The notes under the pieces were generated by a model, which saw only the letters and a program-made list of their open reading frames with translations, was not told where the DNA came from and made no database searches. A DNA stretch of 64,000 nt, taken from contig CM055109.1 of assembly GCA_029204225.1 (NCBI GenBank), positions 30,095,422 to 30,159,421 on the forward strand, written 5' to 3'. Shown here one piece after another: positions 1 to 10,246 of this stretch; position 1 is the stretch's first letter; each line of letters opens with the position of its first letter. The stretch comes from Diphasiastrum complanatum (lineage: Eukaryota; Streptophyta; Lycopodiopsida; Lycopodiales; Lycopodiaceae). Position numbers and translations under genes: made by a program.

Positions 1-1740
1 TGGTAGTAGTCATTCCCAGAGCAAAGAGATAATCAACCAAAAATACCTCTGTAGGGGCTAATGTTTATGAAGGTCTTGCTTGCACCAAAGAGGAAGATCT
101 AGTCGAAGAGGGAGAGGATAGTCGCATAGTGCTTGTAGGAGAAGACATTGAGGGAAATGAGCTACAAGATCTAAAAGCACTTCTTTGCAAGTACTGTGAT
201 TGTCTAGCATGGAATTATGTTGAGCTAAAAGGCATATCACTAGATGTAGTGGTTCATACCATTCCTCTAGTTGATGGAGCAAAAACCATAGTAAGTAGGT
301 CATATTGGTTTAATTTGCATTATGCCTAGCTAATTCAGTTACCTTTTACAGAAAATGTGTTAGAAAACATAGCTAGAAATGAAGCCTATCATTTCTTGGA
401 TGGGTTTATGTTAAAATCTTGTTAGGATCTAGTGCAGTATGCAGATCACATCAATCAATTACCATAGACACTCCTCACAAGCTCTCAAAGATGGCACATC
501 AAAAGCTTTGTATTACAAAGAGAAAACTATACATATACCAACTTTCCCTAATATGCATGGGCTCGACAAGTGTCAACACACTGAAAAGGCACTTGTCTAA
601 CTTAAAGTCCCAACATGGGCTAAAATACTAACCCCTGAGTATAGCATAACGAAATCAAGATATATTGTACAGGCTAATTTTCCTATATGTGTGGCTACTC
701 GGCTGACCCAAGTAGCTGGCTACGGGACGAGTGCCCGCGATTGATATGTCGTTGGTGGGTCAAGTCCCAACACTTCTGAATACAACAAATCTAATTAGCT
801 ATACACTGATTATAGTATCACATTTGAAGCTTATACTAATGAATCTGATCAAACTGATTTCTAATAGTTTAGTGGCTATAATTAGGTGCAAATTTCTCCA
901 AAAGTTCAACACAAGACTGCATTCTCCACCAAGTGGAGAACATACACCTATAGAGTGATGCCATTTTGATCATGCAACAATCCTAGAACCTTTCAACGAG
1001 TGATGAGGTATGCTTTCAAGGATTTCTTACAAAAATTTATTGAAATATTTCTAGACGACTTGTGTATTCACTCCCTTGTGTGCTTGGGAAAAGTGTACAT
1101 ACAATGTCAATTATTCGATATATCTCGAAATGCCAAGATCCGCATAACACATGCTTTGCTAAAACCTCGAACTGTACGCGAAGTATACATCATTATGGGA
1201 CATTGCAATTATTTTCAAAGGTTTGTACTGAATTTTGCCAAGCTAGCCCACCTGATCTACCAAATGACCATCCAACTCAAATGGAAAACTGAAGCTAATG
1301 AGGCGTTTCACAAACTCAAGAGAGCCTTAGTAACTGCCCCAATCATATGTCTTCCAATATGGACCATTAAATTTCATGTCCATACAAATGTTTCTAAGTA
1401 TGCCATAGAGAGTTTTCTGACACACCCAGGGAAGTATAAAAAGATTATCCAATCTACTTTGCCAATAGGCAGTTGATTCCTATAGAGATGCACTATATGA
1501 CCACTGAGCGAGAAGCACTAGCGATGGTATATAGCTTGAAATTTTTTTTCCATTACCTCCTAGCCAATCCTTTCGTTGCCTTCGTAGATCAGTAGGTCAT
1601 ATTGTATCTGGTTAATAGACCATGCACTATCGAACGGATCACTAGGTGGCTACTACTTCTCCAAGAATTTGACTTTAAAATTCTCGTTCGCAAGGGAAGA
1701 AACATTATCTAGCCAATCACCTCTCACAGATACACAATGT
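1..1740 (+). pseudogene. Ty3/gypsy pol remnant (RT to RNase H), left end off window
   Basis: Broken frames read as the middle of a gypsy polyprotein. At 129-329 a pre-RT segment ends in a gypsy-like 'HTIPLVDGAK' stretch. At 1000-1476 comes the end of the RT with FLDDLCIHS (degenerate form of the F/Y-x-DD active site), then the connection region (MGHCNYFQRFV) and the RNase H start (VHTNVSKYAIESFL, where the catalytic D of the usual TDAS has become N). RNase H continues at about 1480-1700 with TTEREALAMVYSLK and several in-frame stops. Stops and frameshifts throughout show that it is dead. The 330-900 stretch has no readable frame but lies where the RT fingers should be. Its right end abuts the copia LTR near 1830. 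Confidence 0.75.
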
Positions 1741-1829
1741 ACTTGAGAGTAGAGGGGTAGACGATGAACTCCCAGATGCCATATTATTCCACTGAAGAAA
1801 CAAAACGCTTTGAGCCACAAAGCTTTGCT

Positions 1830-2617
1830 AGCTTTTGAGCTCAAGTTTGCAAGAAATGCAAGGGAGCTACCTAGACATGAAGACCAAAGCTTTGAGGACT
1901 GAAGACCCGAAGGCGATGGTCCAAACGTTCGTTGATTGAAGGATACCCGAACATGAAGATGAAATGTTTGTGAATCTCGAGGAACTCAATGGTGAGGCCA
2001 AAGACAGAAGAAGACACAAAGATTAAAGGCGACGGATCTTCACGCTTCAATATACAAAGAAAGTACAAGGAGGACGTCACCCTCCACGGACAATCTGAAT
2101 ACCATTGGACGTGCTTAACCAGTCATTCTTGTAATCTCAAATCAGATTAAACCTTCTTCTCTCTATCTATATAAACAGATCAAACATTAGAGAATAGGTT
2201 GGATTGTCAATTGGTTGAGTATCAACCTGATCTAAGCACAATATTGCTAGTCGATGTCCAAAAAGTCCACTAGTAAGCAAGACAATTTAATTCGCGGAAG
2301 ACATAGATTCTTTCATCCCGTTGCATTGTGTGGGTCTATCACGCAGTGCTCTTACTGAAAAAGAGATCATTGATAATATAGTAGCTATAATGCACATGTT
2401 GTGTGATCTTGAATGCTTTGATATCTGATTATTATATGTTCGTTAGCAGTTGTTTATTCTTTATTTCGCATATTGGTTTTATCTTGTTGAATGCTAAAAC
2501 AGATTATAACATAGGTCAACAGTGTCTGTCTACGCTTTGGAGGATTGTAGATCTATTCTAGCATGTGTAGTAGACCAGCAGACAAAATTGAACTCCATCC
2601 AGGAATCTTTTTTCAAC
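1830..2617 (+). repeat. 5' LTR of decayed copia
   Basis: About 500 bases match 13082-13580 (for example the shared block around 2110-2310 versus 13380-13580, with TATATAAACA-type sequence at 2168-2176). The last ~280 bases have no counterpart in the 3' copy. It ends just before the degenerate primer site at 2620. Confidence 0.75.
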
Positions 2618-2739
2618 AGTGGTATAAGAGCTTCTCTCTCCTATCAGAGAGCTGATATAACTTAAGAGCTATCAGATTCAGGAGACAAGCATTCAAAACT
2701 AAAAACCAAAGAAACAGACTGAAGAATAGTTCACAACAA

Positions 2740-3922
2740 TGGCATCCATAAGCAGTCGAAGATCTGTACAATTCTCGACTTAGTTGGGTCCAGCTTCCTA
2801 GCAAGGAAAGCAAAGACCTCACTCATACTAAAGGGAGAAGGGCTATGGCCCTGGGTAGATGGCACCGAAGAGATGCCTATAAGCACTGGCAAAGAGCTAC
2901 GAGAATGGAGAGAAAAGAACGACAAGCCAGTAGCCATGTTGTCGCCATCCATTGAAGATAGCCTAATGCTTGACCTCACGACACTCTCTAATACAAGAGA
3001 GATGTGGGATACATTGCTTACCAGATTTCAGACAAAATCACGCAGCTAGATCATGCTTCTTGAAGATCAGTTGACAAACCTACGATGAGATGCAAAGACC
3101 TCACATCCTTTATCAGAAAGATGAAAGATTGGTTCCTTTCACTACACAATGCCAGAACGTAGAATGTAGTATCAACGGAGAAGTAGCTCACTTACATGTT
3201 ATGAGTTGTACCAAGATCTTTCCAAACAACCCGAATGTTTCTAGTAAAGGATCTAGCGATGACACTTGAAAAGGTAGTGATCAAGATTCGAGAAGAAGTC
3301 GAAGCTCGTGAGCACCTTGATCACAAAAATGTCTCTAAACAAGCTTTCTACAACAACTAGGAGAAGCCAAAGTAGTTCAAGCCTAAGAGGGAGTCAAATC
3401 GAAAGCAGGATTAAGACCAACAAATAGAGGGAGCCAGCAAAGGTAGATAGAAGAAGAAAGAAAAGCCGAGGCAACATAGTGGTGACAAGAAAGTATGCGT
3501 GAGATGCAAACGCAAAGGACATACAGTCGATATGTGTTGGCTAAATCTGAAGATTGGGTGTATCCATTGCCACAAGAAGGGTCATGCATTCATGGACTGC
3601 TACCAGAACCCAAGGAACAAGCAGCCTCAAGGCAGACAGGAGAACAATAACAGTTCATCCTATGTCGAAGAGCCAGAAAGTTCAAAGGTGGGCGAAGAAA
3701 GTCCGAACAACGGAAATTCGACAACCTATCTTTGTACAAACTTGTGTGCAGCCTCGAAATCTAACACACATGAGGTGATCCTTGATTCAAGAGCAACCTC
3801 TCACTTTGTTACATCGAGACGAATAATATCTCACTTTTGAAGTGCTGATCCATCAAGATACATAGTTCTTCGAGACAGATCAAGACATCAGGTGAATGGT
3901 ATTGGTTTGTTATGGCTCCACA
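2740..3922 (+). pseudogene. Copia gag, zinc knuckles and protease start (decayed)
   Basis: The fragment opens with a copia Gag of the UBN2/DUF4219 type (LMLDLTTLSNTREMWDTLL, about 2950-3020) and is broken by stops near 3045, 3080 and 3120. The open stretch 3499-3840 holds two CCHC-like knuckles (CVRCKRKGHTVDMC, then CIHCHKKGHAFMDC) and the start of the aspartic protease. There the catalytic D-S-G reads D-S-R (ILDSRATSHFV), so the active-site glycine is lost. The fragment ends at the insertion point of the younger copia (TSD 3923-3927) and resumes after 10246. Confidence 0.8.
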
Positions 3923-3927
3923 CAAAT
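3923..3927. repeat. Target-site duplication CAAAT, left copy
   Basis: CAAAT directly precedes the TG of the LTR at 3928. The same five bases follow the terminal CA of the 3' LTR at 10242-10246. A 5-bp duplication is normal for copia integrase. Confidence 0.95.
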
Positions 3928-4789
3928 TGTTGAAAATTGTCACTTCTCACTTGACATTGGTTCATGTAAATATTGATCAAACATTAGAATATGTTGATGA
4001 TATGATTTCACACGTGTGGAGCATGTTCCCATGTGTGAAAGGATGTACTTTTCATGTTTGTATATATCCAAATTGATTTTGTATCATTCTAGTTAGTGTG
4101 AACATGAAATGACTAGTTTTTAGTCAAGTTGACTAGTCACCTACAAATTAGCTTTTCCTTGCATGTGCATGAGTAAATGCTCCCACATGGCAAGTGGATG
4201 TTCACATGTGTGTATAGAGTACTAGAAGATAAGAGTTGACCATTTTCCTTAGATCCTATTTTGTAGGGAATATTCCTATATTCTAGGAGACTAGCTTTTT
4301 GGATTTTAGTCATATTCTAGAAGGTCAACTATTGGATAAGGATCAAGGATGGATCAAATGGATAGATATGAGTGATGTGGCACTCTTCACACGTGTGAAG
4401 GCCTGCTGGACTGTACCAGACTCATGGATGTACTTGATCCATAAAAGGATCATCATTTTGCTAAGAAAATTGATGAGACTTTTGCACTCTACACTTTTGT
4501 GAGATTTCTAGTCATTTGTCTTGTGATTTTTATGCATGATTGCTATCTAGTATCATTGTACTTGTTGTTTCAGGTGCAGGCCGTACAGTGGACAGTACTC
4601 CACACGTGTGAAGCCGCTCTCACTAAAAAATGATGTGTTGATCCATTGCTCTTGCTTAAATCCAAGTGTAGTGAATCTAGATCAAGATCTAATGTGTAGA
4701 ACTTGATAGATTCATTGATTAAGCAACCAATAACTCTCTATGATTGTAAAGTACAATCATTATTGTCCTAAAAACTGTAAAATTTATCA
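3928..4789 (+). repeat. 5' LTR of intact copia (862 bp)
   Basis: Begins TGTTGAAAATTGTCAC and ends AATTTATCA. It carries the palindrome CACACGTGTG at 4009, 4388 (extended to a 16-bp perfect palindrome, 4385-4400) and 4601. A 67-codon ORF at 4299-4502 recurs in the other LTR and is not credible as a gene. Confidence 0.95.
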
Positions 4790-4801
4790 TGGTATCAGAG
4801 C
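4790..4801 (+). other. Primer binding site (initiator Met tRNA)
   Basis: TGGTATCAGAGC immediately follows the LTR and is complementary to the 3' end of plant initiator methionine tRNA. The leader 4802-5385 is noncoding. Confidence 0.95.
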
Positions 4802-5385
4802 TAAGTAAGAGAGTGATCATTGAATCATAAATCTTGTAAAGATCATTGGCAAAATTTGTTTTTTGGCCAATACTAGTGAGGGCGAGTTCTTCTAGAGTGA
4901 TAGCTTGTAATCATTTGGATCAAAACGACTTGGAGGCTGTGTATGTACTTTTCACACGTTTGAAACCGTACAGCAACTTTCAATTCAAGTTACTTTGTGT
5001 TTTTTGGTCCCAAAATCACAATACTAGTTCATTTTTGGTGCTTTTTGAAGCATAGTATTGATCTAGATTCATTCTAACTAATGCCTATGACCAAATAGTG
5101 TTTTGGATCATTGAAGCATTTCTTTTTAGAGTCTAAGATCAGATCTAAGAGGCTGATTTGTTCAGATCCTTAGTTGAAGTGAAATCTCTAAGAAAAGTGT
5201 AAAGCAATTTTTCTTTGTGAGAGTGAAAGCTAGAAATTTTTGGTAAGATCTTTGAGTATCATTCAAGCTTGTGTGTTAGTTTGATAGAGACAAGCCTATA
5301 GGCATTCTAGTAAGCTTTAGGCCACTTCATAGATCTTTTAAAATTCAAAAATCTTTGTGATTTTTAAAAGAGCATTCATTCTAAA

Positions 5386-8300
5386 ATGTCATCCATGGGT
5401 GGATATTTGATGGAACCAAGTGAGAGACTCACTTCCACAAATTATTCCATTTGGAAAGTGAGAATGGAATCACTCCTAGTGATCCATGATCTATATGACA
5501 TAGTTCAAGGAGTAGAGGAAGAGCCTCAAACTCCCCAAGAACAAGCCAAATACAAGAAGAGAGCAAGATTAGCTCTACATTGCATAAAGTTAAATGTATG
5601 CAATGACCTCTTGAAAGAGGTGTCTTCTTGTACCTCATCCAAAGAGGCTTGGGATTCATTAAAGAGCATTTATGAATCCAACAATACTTCAAGAATCCTC
5701 ATGCTAAGAAATCAAGTTTTCCAAAGCATGAAAGGAAGTGGAGAGAGTGGACAAGAGTATGTTCTTAGGATCAAATCTCTTAACAAGGAGTTAAGTGCAA
5801 TAGGAGAGAAGATCCAAGATCAAGAACTAGTACAAATCATTTTGAATGGTCTAAGTGATGAGTTTACCAACTTAGTCCAATCATTTGCCATTCAAGACTC
5901 TCTTCCATCCATTGAAAAGTTGCACAATGTTCTTGTGGCCGAGGAGAGTAGGCTTCTACACCTCAAGACAAGAATGGATAGCATGTCACTTAATGGAGGA
6001 GAGGAGAAAGCTAACTTTACATCTAAAGGCAAGAAAAAGCAAAATCCATTCAAGAAAAATCAAGGCAAGGAGGCCGAGATGAAGAATGGAGGATCTACCT
6101 CCAAAGGCAAAGTGAAGAACAAGGCAAAACTAAAGTGTTTCTTTTGTGGAAAGAAAGGACACTTTGCCTCAGAATGCTACTTGAAGAAGAATCAACAAGC
6201 CAAAGGAGATCAAGGGAACATTGCTCAAGAGGAAGAATATGAGGATGGATTCAACACATCCTTAATGGTTGCATCTACACCAACTTCAAGTCAAGACACA
6301 TGGTGGATAGATAGTGGGGCTAGTTCCCACATGTCCTTTAACAAGCATTATTTTTCTACTCTTCTATATTGTAATGACTCTAAGAAGTCAATATACACTG
6401 CTAGTGATCAAGCATGCAAGATAGATGGCATAGGATCTATACCTCTTTGTTTAGGCACATCTAAAAGGATAGATCTAGATAATGTTTTGTATGTTCCTAC
6501 CATTTCAAGAAACTTGCTTAGTGTAGGACAATTAATGGACAATGGACTAGATGTACATTTCAAGAATGGAGTTTGTTCCATCTTGAAAAATGATAAGTGC
6601 ATAGCTAGTGGCATTAAGCAAGGTAGACTTTTCAAGTTGGATGCTAATGTTGCAAGTGAAAGTGTGAACTTGGCTAGGGAGGAGCTAACTCAAGTGGAGC
6701 TTTGGCATAAGAGATTAGGCCATCCTAATCTTCAATCTATGGAGTCAATGGCAAGCAAGGAACTAGCTCTCGGCCTACCAAGAGCTTTCAAGAAGTGTGG
6801 AAAAATGTGTGAGGCATGTGGCCTTGCAAAGTCACACAAATCTTCTTACAAGAAATCTTCATCAAGATCTCTCTCTCCCTTGGATCTCATACATTCTGAT
6901 GTACATAGTTTTTCACATGTAAGTAATGGAGGTGCCTTGATGTATGTAACTTTTATAGATGATTGTACTAGATTCACATGGATTGAGTTACTATCAAAGA
7001 AAAATCTTGTTTATGAAGCTTTCATTAAGTTCAAGTCTCTAGTAGAGAAACAACTTAGTACTTCTATCAAAGCACTAAGATGTGATAATGGAGGAGAGTA
7101 CACCTCCAATAAAATGAAAGACTTTTGTGAGATCAATGGTATTAAGTTACAATACACTTGTTCCTACACCCCTCAACAAAATGGGGTGGCCGAGAGGAAA
7201 AATAGGAGTCTATGTGAGTGTGCAAAGTCCTTGAGGCTTGATGCATCACTTCCCATCTCATTTTGGGGAGAAGCCATAACATGTGCTAATTATTTGTGTA
7301 ATAGACTTCCTAGTAGTGCTATAGATGGGATCTCACCTTATCAAGCCTTGTTTGATAAGAAACCCAATGTAAAATATTTTAAGATCTTTGGATGTACTTG
7401 TTATGTACACATTCCTTTGGAGACTAGAAGGAAAGAAGATGCTACCTCCTTCAAAGGAATCTTTGTTGGCTATGGAGAAAATAGCAAGGGATATAGGATA
7501 TATGATCCTACATCCAAGAAAGTAAAGGTAAGCAAGGATGTACTTTTTGATGAGTCACAATTTGCTAAGAGCTTGTCAAATGGATCTAACCCATTGTGCA
7601 TTGAAGATCTTGACAAATCCGAGGAGGATCTTGACAAACCCGAGGAGGATCATGACAAACCCGAGGATGGAGATTTGGATCCAAGTCAAAAGGGGCCAAG
7701 AAGATCATCAAGGAGCAAGGCCGAGCCCTCAAGGCTTACCTATGTGGACAAGGGAAAGCAAAAGGAAGGCTCTACATCTTCTACCTCTTACTCTTTTTTA
7801 GCTACATTGATTGAAGAACCATCATCTTTTGAAGAAGCATGTAAATCTAAAGTTTGGAGAGATGCAATGCAAGTAGAGTATGATGCATTAGAAGAAAATC
7901 ATACTTGGAATCTTGTAAATCTTCCAAGAGGAAAGAAACCACTTGCATGTAAGTGGATTTATAGAATTAAGTACAATCAAGATGGATCTATTAGTAAATA
8001 CAAAGCTAGGCTTGTTGCTAAGGGATTTCTTCAAATAAAAGGATTGGATTATGAAGAAACATTTGCACATGTAGCTAAGCTTGTAACTATTAGATTAATC
8101 ATTTGCATTGCTACTTTGTTCAAATGGGATCTCTACCAAATGGATGTGACAAATGCCTTCTTGAATGGCTTCTTAGAAGAGGAAATCTACATGATGCAAC
8201 CCGAGGGCTTCATCAAGATTGGTGAGGAGCAAAAGGTGTGCTACTTAAGGAAGAGCCTATATGGCTTGAAGCAAGCACCTAGAGCTTGGTACTCTAGGTT

Positions 8301-9366
8301 GCATGATTTTCTCTATTCCCTTGGCTTTGTACTAAGTGCTTATGAACCTTCTTTATATTTCAAATGTAATGAAGGAAAGATCATCATTTTGGTTCTTTAT
8401 GTTGATGACATCATTATGACAGGAAATGATGATGATGGCATAGGCAAAGTAAAAGTTGACTTATCTAGTGAGTTCAAGATGGTAGATCTAGGCTTCCTAA
8501 AGTTTATACTTGGGATAGAAGTGTCTAGAAGTAGCAATTGTACTTTCATAAGTCAATCTAAGTATGCTACTTCCATTCTTGAAAGATTTGGTATGAAAGA
8601 TTGTAAGGGGATTGACACCCCTATGGAGCATGTTGTGAAAGCAACTAATGAAGGTGATGAAGCATCCTTTGAGGACATCACTCTCTTTAGGAAGCTTATA
8701 GGCTCTCTAATCTATTTAACCATCACTAGACCTGACTTAAGTTTTTGTGTAAGCAAGTTGAGTCAAAGTATGCAAGCTCCTTTAATTCATCATTGGAAAA
8801 GTGCCAAGAGAGTACTTAGATATGTTTCTAGTACTAGATTTTTTGGTATACTTTATGAAGGATCTAACTTGCACTTGAGAGCCTACTCGGATTCAGATTT
8901 TGCAGGTGACAAGATGGATAGGAAGTCCATTAGTGCATTTGCAACATTTCTTTGTGGAGGAGTGATATCTTGGCTTTCCAAAAAGCAAGATACAATCTCA
9001 CTATCTTCTTGTGAAGCCGAGTACAAGGCATTGACTTCAACAACCAAAGAGCTCTTATGGCTAAGAAGACTCTTGATGGAACTACATGTGCTAGAGGCCG
9101 AGGAGATCCCTTACATATTTTGTGACAATCAAGCTTCTCAACAAATTGCTTCAAATCCTATCTTCCATGCTAGAACAAAGCATATTGAGATAGCTCACCA
9201 CTTTGTGAGGGAGAAGGTACAATCCAAGGAAGTGCAACTACATCATGTACCATCATCCGAATGCATAGCTGATATCTTAACCAAACCATTGTCCAAAGAT
9301 CCATTTTTTAAGTTAAGATATGCTCTTGGAATTGTAGATAGATGTACACTAGATTTGCCAAGTTAG
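5386..9366 (+). CDS. Copia Gag-Pol polyprotein, 1326 aa, intact
   Basis: A single frame encodes Gag, protease, integrase, RT and RNase H in copia order. Gag (about 1-230, UBN2 type) contains TSTNYSIWKVRMESLL. The CCHC knuckle is C251, C254, H259, C264. The protease motif is D309-S-G with WWIDSGASSHM. The integrase N-terminal HHCC region starts near H441 (HKRLGH). The integrase triad is D505, D567, E603 with 35 residues between the last two. RT has KARLVAKG, then QMDVTNAFLNG, and the active site Y-V-D-D at 1005-1008. RNase H has D1169, E1210 and D1247, ending in DILTKPL. An acidic tandem (E/D-D-L/H-D-K-P-E-E-D) lies near 745-765, between integrase and RT. The ATG at 5386 is chosen because Gag starts there and sibling Gags have the same N-terminus. 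The stop is 13 bases before the 3' LTR. The protein would act in cytoplasmic virus-like particles and then at nuclear integration. Confidence 0.97.
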   Translation: MSSMGGYLMEPSERLTSTNYSIWKVRMESLLVIHDLYDIVQGVEEEPQTPQEQAKYKKRARLALHCIKLNVCNDLLKEVSSCTSSKEAWDSLKSIYESNNTSRILMLRNQVFQSMKGSGESGQEYVLRIKSLNKELSAIGEKIQDQELVQIILNGLSDEFTNLVQSFAIQDSLPSIEKLHNVLVAEESRLLHLKTRMDSMSLNGGEEKANFTSKGKKKQNPFKKNQGKEAEMKNGGSTSKGKVKNKAKLKCFFCGKKGHFASECYLKKNQQAKGDQGNIAQEEEYEDGFNTSLMVASTPTSSQDTWWIDSGASSHMSFNKHYFSTLLYCNDSKKSIYTASDQACKIDGIGSIPLCLGTSKRIDLDNVLYVPTISRNLLSVGQLMDNGLDVHFKNGVCSILKNDKCIASGIKQGRLFKLDANVASESVNLAREELTQVELWHKRLGHPNLQSMESMASKELALGLPRAFKKCGKMCEACGLAKSHKSSYKKSSSRSLSPLDLIHSDVHSFSHVSNGGALMYVTFIDDCTRFTWIELLSKKNLVYEAFIKFKSLVEKQLSTSIKALRCDNGGEYTSNKMKDFCEINGIKLQYTCSYTPQQNGVAERKNRSLCECAKSLRLDASLPISFWGEAITCANYLCNRLPSSAIDGISPYQALFDKKPNVKYFKIFGCTCYVHIPLETRRKEDATSFKGIFVGYGENSKGYRIYDPTSKKVKVSKDVLFDESQFAKSLSNGSNPLCIEDLDKSEEDLDKPEEDHDKPEDGDLDPSQKGPRRSSRSKAEPSRLTYVDKGKQKEGSTSSTSYSFLATLIEEPSSFEEACKSKVWRDAMQVEYDALEENHTWNLVNLPRGKKPLACKWIYRIKYNQDGSISKYKARLVAKGFLQIKGLDYEETFAHVAKLVTIRLIICIATLFKWDLYQMDVTNAFLNGFLEEEIYMMQPEGFIKIGEEQKVCYLRKSLYGLKQAPRAWYSRLHDFLYSLGFVLSAYEPSLYFKCNEGKIIILVLYVDDIIMTGNDDDGIGKVKVDLSSEFKMVDLGFLKFILGIEVSRSSNCTFISQSKYATSILERFGMKDCKGIDTPMEHVVKATNEGDEASFEDITLFRKLIGSLIYLTITRPDLSFCVSKLSQSMQAPLIHHWKSAKRVLRYVSSTRFFGILYEGSNLHLRAYSDSDFAGDKMDRKSISAFATFLCGGVISWLSKKQDTISLSSCEAEYKALTSTTKELLWLRRLLMELHVLEAEEIPYIFCDNQASQQIASNPIFHARTKHIEIAHHFVREKVQSKEVQLHHVPSSECIADILTKPLSKDPFFKLRYALGIVDRCTLDLPS

Positions 9367-9370
9367 AAGT

Positions 9371-9379
9371 GAGGAGGAG
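9371..9379 (+). other. Polypurine tract
   Basis: GAGGAGGAG lies directly before the TG of the 3' LTR. It would prime plus-strand synthesis. Confidence 0.85.
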
Positions 9380-10241
9380 TGTTGAAAATTGTCACTTCTC
9401 ACTTGACATTGGTTCATGTAAATATTGATCAAACATTAGAATATGTTGATGATATGATTTCACACGTGTGGAGCATGTTCCCATGTGTGAAAGGATGTAC
9501 TTTTCATGTTTGTATATATCCAAATTGATTTTGTATCATTCTAGTTAGTGTGAACATGAAATGACTAGTTTTTAGTCAAGTTGACTAGTCACCTACAAAT
9601 TAGCTTTTCCTTGCATGTGCATGAGTAAATGCTCCCACATGGCAAGTGGATGTTCACATGTGTGTATAGAGTACTAGAAGATAAGAGTTGACCATTTTCC
9701 TTAGATCCTATTTTGTAGGGAATATTCCTATATTCTAGGAGACTAGCTTTTTGGATTTTAGTCATATTCTAGAAGGTCAACTATTGGATAAGGATCAAGG
9801 ATGGATCAAATGGATAGATATGAGTGATGTGGCACTCTTCACACGTGTGAAGGCCTGCTGGACTGTACCAGACTCATGGATGTACTTGATCCATAAAAGG
9901 ATCATCATTTTGCTAAGAAAATTGATGAGACTTTTGCACTCTACACTTTTGTGAGATTTCTAGTCATTTGTCTTGTGATTTTTATGCATGATTGCTATCT
10001 AGTATCATTGTACTTGTTGTTTCAGGTGCAGGCCGTACAGTGGACAGTACTCCACACGTGTGAAGCCGCTCTCACTAAAAAATGATGTGTTGATCCATTG
10101 CTCTTGCTTAAATCCAAGTGTAGTGAATCTAGATCAAGATCTAATGTGTAGAACTTGATAGATTCATTGATTAAGCAACCAATAACTCTCTATGATTGTA
10201 AAGTACAATCATTATTGTCCTAAAAACTGTAAAATTTATCA
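9380..10241 (+). repeat. 3' LTR of intact copia (862 bp)
   Basis: Same length as 3928-4789 and identical by eye, including the palindromes at 9461, 9840 and 10053. It is followed by the TSD CAAAT at 10242-10246. Confidence 0.95.
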
Positions 10242-10246
10242 CAAAT

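Larger units (their letters stand above)
3928..10241 (+). mobile_element. Intact, very young autonomous Ty1/copia retrotransposon
   Basis: A 6314-bp element with two 862-bp LTRs (TG...CA) that look identical base for base by eye. It has a perfect primer site TGGTATCAGAGC at 4790-4801, a purine tract GAGGAGGAG at 9371-9379, a 5-bp TSD and one uninterrupted polyprotein ORF (5386-9366). Every structural part needed for autonomous retrotransposition is visible. LTR identity implies a very recent insertion. It sits inside the protease region of an older copia. Whether it is transcribed cannot be told from sequence. Confidence 0.95.

Noticed and set aside
4299-4502. 67-codon ORF in each LTR of the intact copia (also 9751-9954)
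   Set aside because: Identical only because the LTRs are identical; no protein features and short.
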